NCBI GenBank assembly: GCA_021739765.1
Contig: JAIPBD010000001.1
Location: 186,001-250,000, forward strand
Direction of reading: 5' to 3'
Origin: Melioribacteraceae bacterium
Lineage (GTDB): Bacteria > Bacteroidota > Ignavibacteria > Ignavibacteriales > Melioribacteraceae
Length of the DNA stretch: 64,000 bases
The notes below the pieces were generated by a model. That model had not been told where the DNA came from and did not search any database. It was given only the letters and a program-made list of their open reading frames with translations. This document shows, piece after piece, positions 62,818 through 64,000 of the stretch; positions within the stretch are counted from its first letter, which is position 1; each line of letters opens with the position of its first letter. Made by a program: the position numbers and the translations under genes.

Positions 62818-64000
62818 CGAATTTTTCATATCTAAAAAAAGCTTCTCTCATTTTATTCATAACTCTTTCACCCATTTTTGCTCAGCAAAATGTAAGAATT
62901 ATGACTTATAATCTTTTAAAATATTCCTCCGCATCCGATGACCGCGCAAGAAATGCTGATTTTAAAGTTGTTGTGGATGACGCAAAACCTGATATCCTTG
63001 TTTGCCAGGAAGTTGAATCCCAAGCTGGAATGAATCAATTTTTGGAGGATGTTATGGGAAGCGGTTTTAAAGCCGGAACATTCCTCAACGGACCTGATAC
63101 CGATAACGCGATTTTCTATCGTGATTCTCTTTTTACTTTTTTAAGTCACCGGCATCTTAGTTCATCACCGAGGCATATTTCGGAGTTCAGACTTGAACAC
63201 AAAGTTTCAGGTGACACACTTATTTTATTCGGAGTCCATTTTAAAGCTTCTACCGGATCAGACAATGAAAATTTGAGAAATTCAGCCGCCTCAGTTGTAC
63301 TTAATACAACAAAAACTTTTCACGCGAATCAATATTACATGATTATGGGTGATTTTAACGTTTACGGCTCAAACGAACCGGCATATCAAAAATTGACGAA
63401 TGCTTCAGGAGAGGGGTATTTTGTTGATGAATTAACCACCTCCTGGTCCCACGCAAACTCTGCGGATAGATTTTACTACACACAGTCACCGCGAACAACT
63501 CAGTTTGGCGGAGGCGCGAATGGAGGTTTGGACGATAGATTTGATTTAATACTAATTTCTCCGGCGCTGAGTAATTCAGGCGGAGTTTCTTATTTGGAAA
63601 ACAGCTATAAAAACTTCGGGAATGATGGAAACCACTATAACACTGCCGTGAATAGTGGATTTAATACAGCGGTTTCCGCAGCTGTTGCTAATGCGTTACA
63701 TGACGCATCCGATCATCTTCCCGTATTTATTGATGTTGAATTCGAAAATGTAACATCCGTAGATGAAAAAGAAAATTTGCCTAGAATAATATCACTCTCA
63801 CAAAATTATCCGAACCCATTTAATCCGGCTACAACAATTCACTATTCGATTTCCGCCCAGAACGATGTTTCTAATTCTCAATCCAGTTTGGTAACATTAA
63901 AAATTTATGATCTACTCGGTTCGGAAATAGTAACTTTGGTTAACGAGGAAAAGGGTGCAGGCGAATATTCCGTCCAGTTCAATGCTTCTACAATTTCCAG
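62814..64000 (+). CDS. Endonuclease/exonuclease/phosphatase-fold protein with T9SS tail, partial
   Basis: Secreted protein of the endonuclease/exonuclease/phosphatase (EEP, DNase I-like) fold, cut by the window end after about 395 residues. It starts with TTG at 62814, whose last two bases are the first two of the upstream stop codon (TTGA). A signal peptide follows (KKASLILFITLSPIFAQ). EEP landmarks are MTYNLLKY, LVCQEVES with the metal-binding Glu, MGDFNVYGSNEPAY, LDDRFDLIL and ASDHLPV with the terminal Asp-His. A T9SS type A domain begins at NYPNPFNPATTI and is incomplete at 64000. It could cut extracellular DNA or RNA or act on phospholipids and inositol phosphates; which one is unknown. 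Confidence 0.88.
   Translation, partial: MTNFSYLKKASLILFITLSPIFAQQNVRIMTYNLLKYSSASDDRARNADFKVVVDDAKPDILVCQEVESQAGMNQFLEDVMGSGFKAGTFLNGPDTDNAIFYRDSLFTFLSHRHLSSSPRHISEFRLEHKVSGDTLILFGVHFKASTGSDNENLRNSAASVVLNTTKTFHANQYYMIMGDFNVYGSNEPAYQKLTNASGEGYFVDELTTSWSHANSADRFYYTQSPRTTQFGGGANGGLDDRFDLILISPALSNSGGVSYLENSYKNFGNDGNHYNTAVNSGFNTAVSAAVANALHDASDHLPVFIDVEFENVTSVDEKENLPRIISLSQNYPNPFNPATTIHYSISAQNDVSNSQSSLVTLKIYDLLGSEIVTLVNEEKGAGEYSVQFNASTIS

Overview
The window is AT-rich bacterial chromosome, almost fully coding. It most likely comes from an Ignavibacteria-type member of the Bacteroidota/Chlorobi group. The main reason is the repeated C-terminal type IX secretion (T9SS) type A sorting domain, an 'NYPNPFNP' core followed about 80 residues later by a lysine-rich end such as 'KKMILLK'. 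It occurs on at least seven secreted proteins, beside a PorV/PorQ-like outer-membrane protein and a TonB-dependent receptor. No rRNA, CRISPR array, insertion sequence or phage gene was seen. The taxon is inferred from protein features only.

Layout. 1-7.7 kb (minus strand): a heavy-metal efflux operon of a small Cys-rich secreted protein, a TolC-like channel, a CusB-like adaptor with three metal-binding modules, a CusA-like RND pump and a CopB-like P-type ATPase cut by the window edge. 7.9-15.1 kb (plus): msrA, an anaerobic sulfatase-maturase-like radical SAM enzyme, then a group of a Tat/T9SS amine oxidase, a lipoprotein and a BNR/Asp-box T9SS protein. 15.2-17.2 kb (minus): a membrane protein and a winged-helix regulator behind a clear promoter/operator, followed by a secreted protein of unknown function. 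17.3-17.8 kb: tRNA-Arg, tRNA-His and two identical tRNA-Glu genes.

17.8-24.6 kb: a PlsC-like acyltransferase, an LD-carboxypeptidase, a HydE/BioB-like protein without the radical SAM cysteines, a TPR lipoprotein, a DUF58 protein, and divergent glmM and nth. 24.6-31.9 kb (minus): a large lipoprotein, then a compact mutS / DUF1684 / aroF / tyrA operon. 32-38.5 kb (plus): a very large GH13-type protein followed by Wzi-like and PagL-like outer-membrane barrels. 38.6-41.5 kb: a three-gene proton-translocating transhydrogenase (pntAA, pntAB, pntB) with its own promoter and terminator. 41.6-51.7 kb: two T9SS cargo proteins (one with a VIT domain), a secreted intradiol-dioxygenase-like protein, an MBL hydrolase, an M19 dipeptidase, an ATP-cone/uridine-kinase fusion, a CDF-like transporter, DoxX and YajQ.

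52.1 kb to the end (plus): a tightly packed run of seven envelope or secreted genes. They are a T9SS fibronectin-like protein, an OB-fold T9SS protein split by a +1 frameshift, a lipoprotein, a TonB-dependent receptor, a PorV/PorQ-like protein, an NHL-repeat lipoprotein and an endonuclease/exonuclease/phosphatase-fold T9SS protein that runs off the window. I read this as one export-and-uptake locus, possibly acting on nucleic acid or other phosphoesters; the substrate is inference. The most unusual single items are the cluster-less HydE-like protein, the Tat plus T9SS amine oxidase, the GH13 protein with an altered region IV, and the palindromic operator at 17.15 kb.
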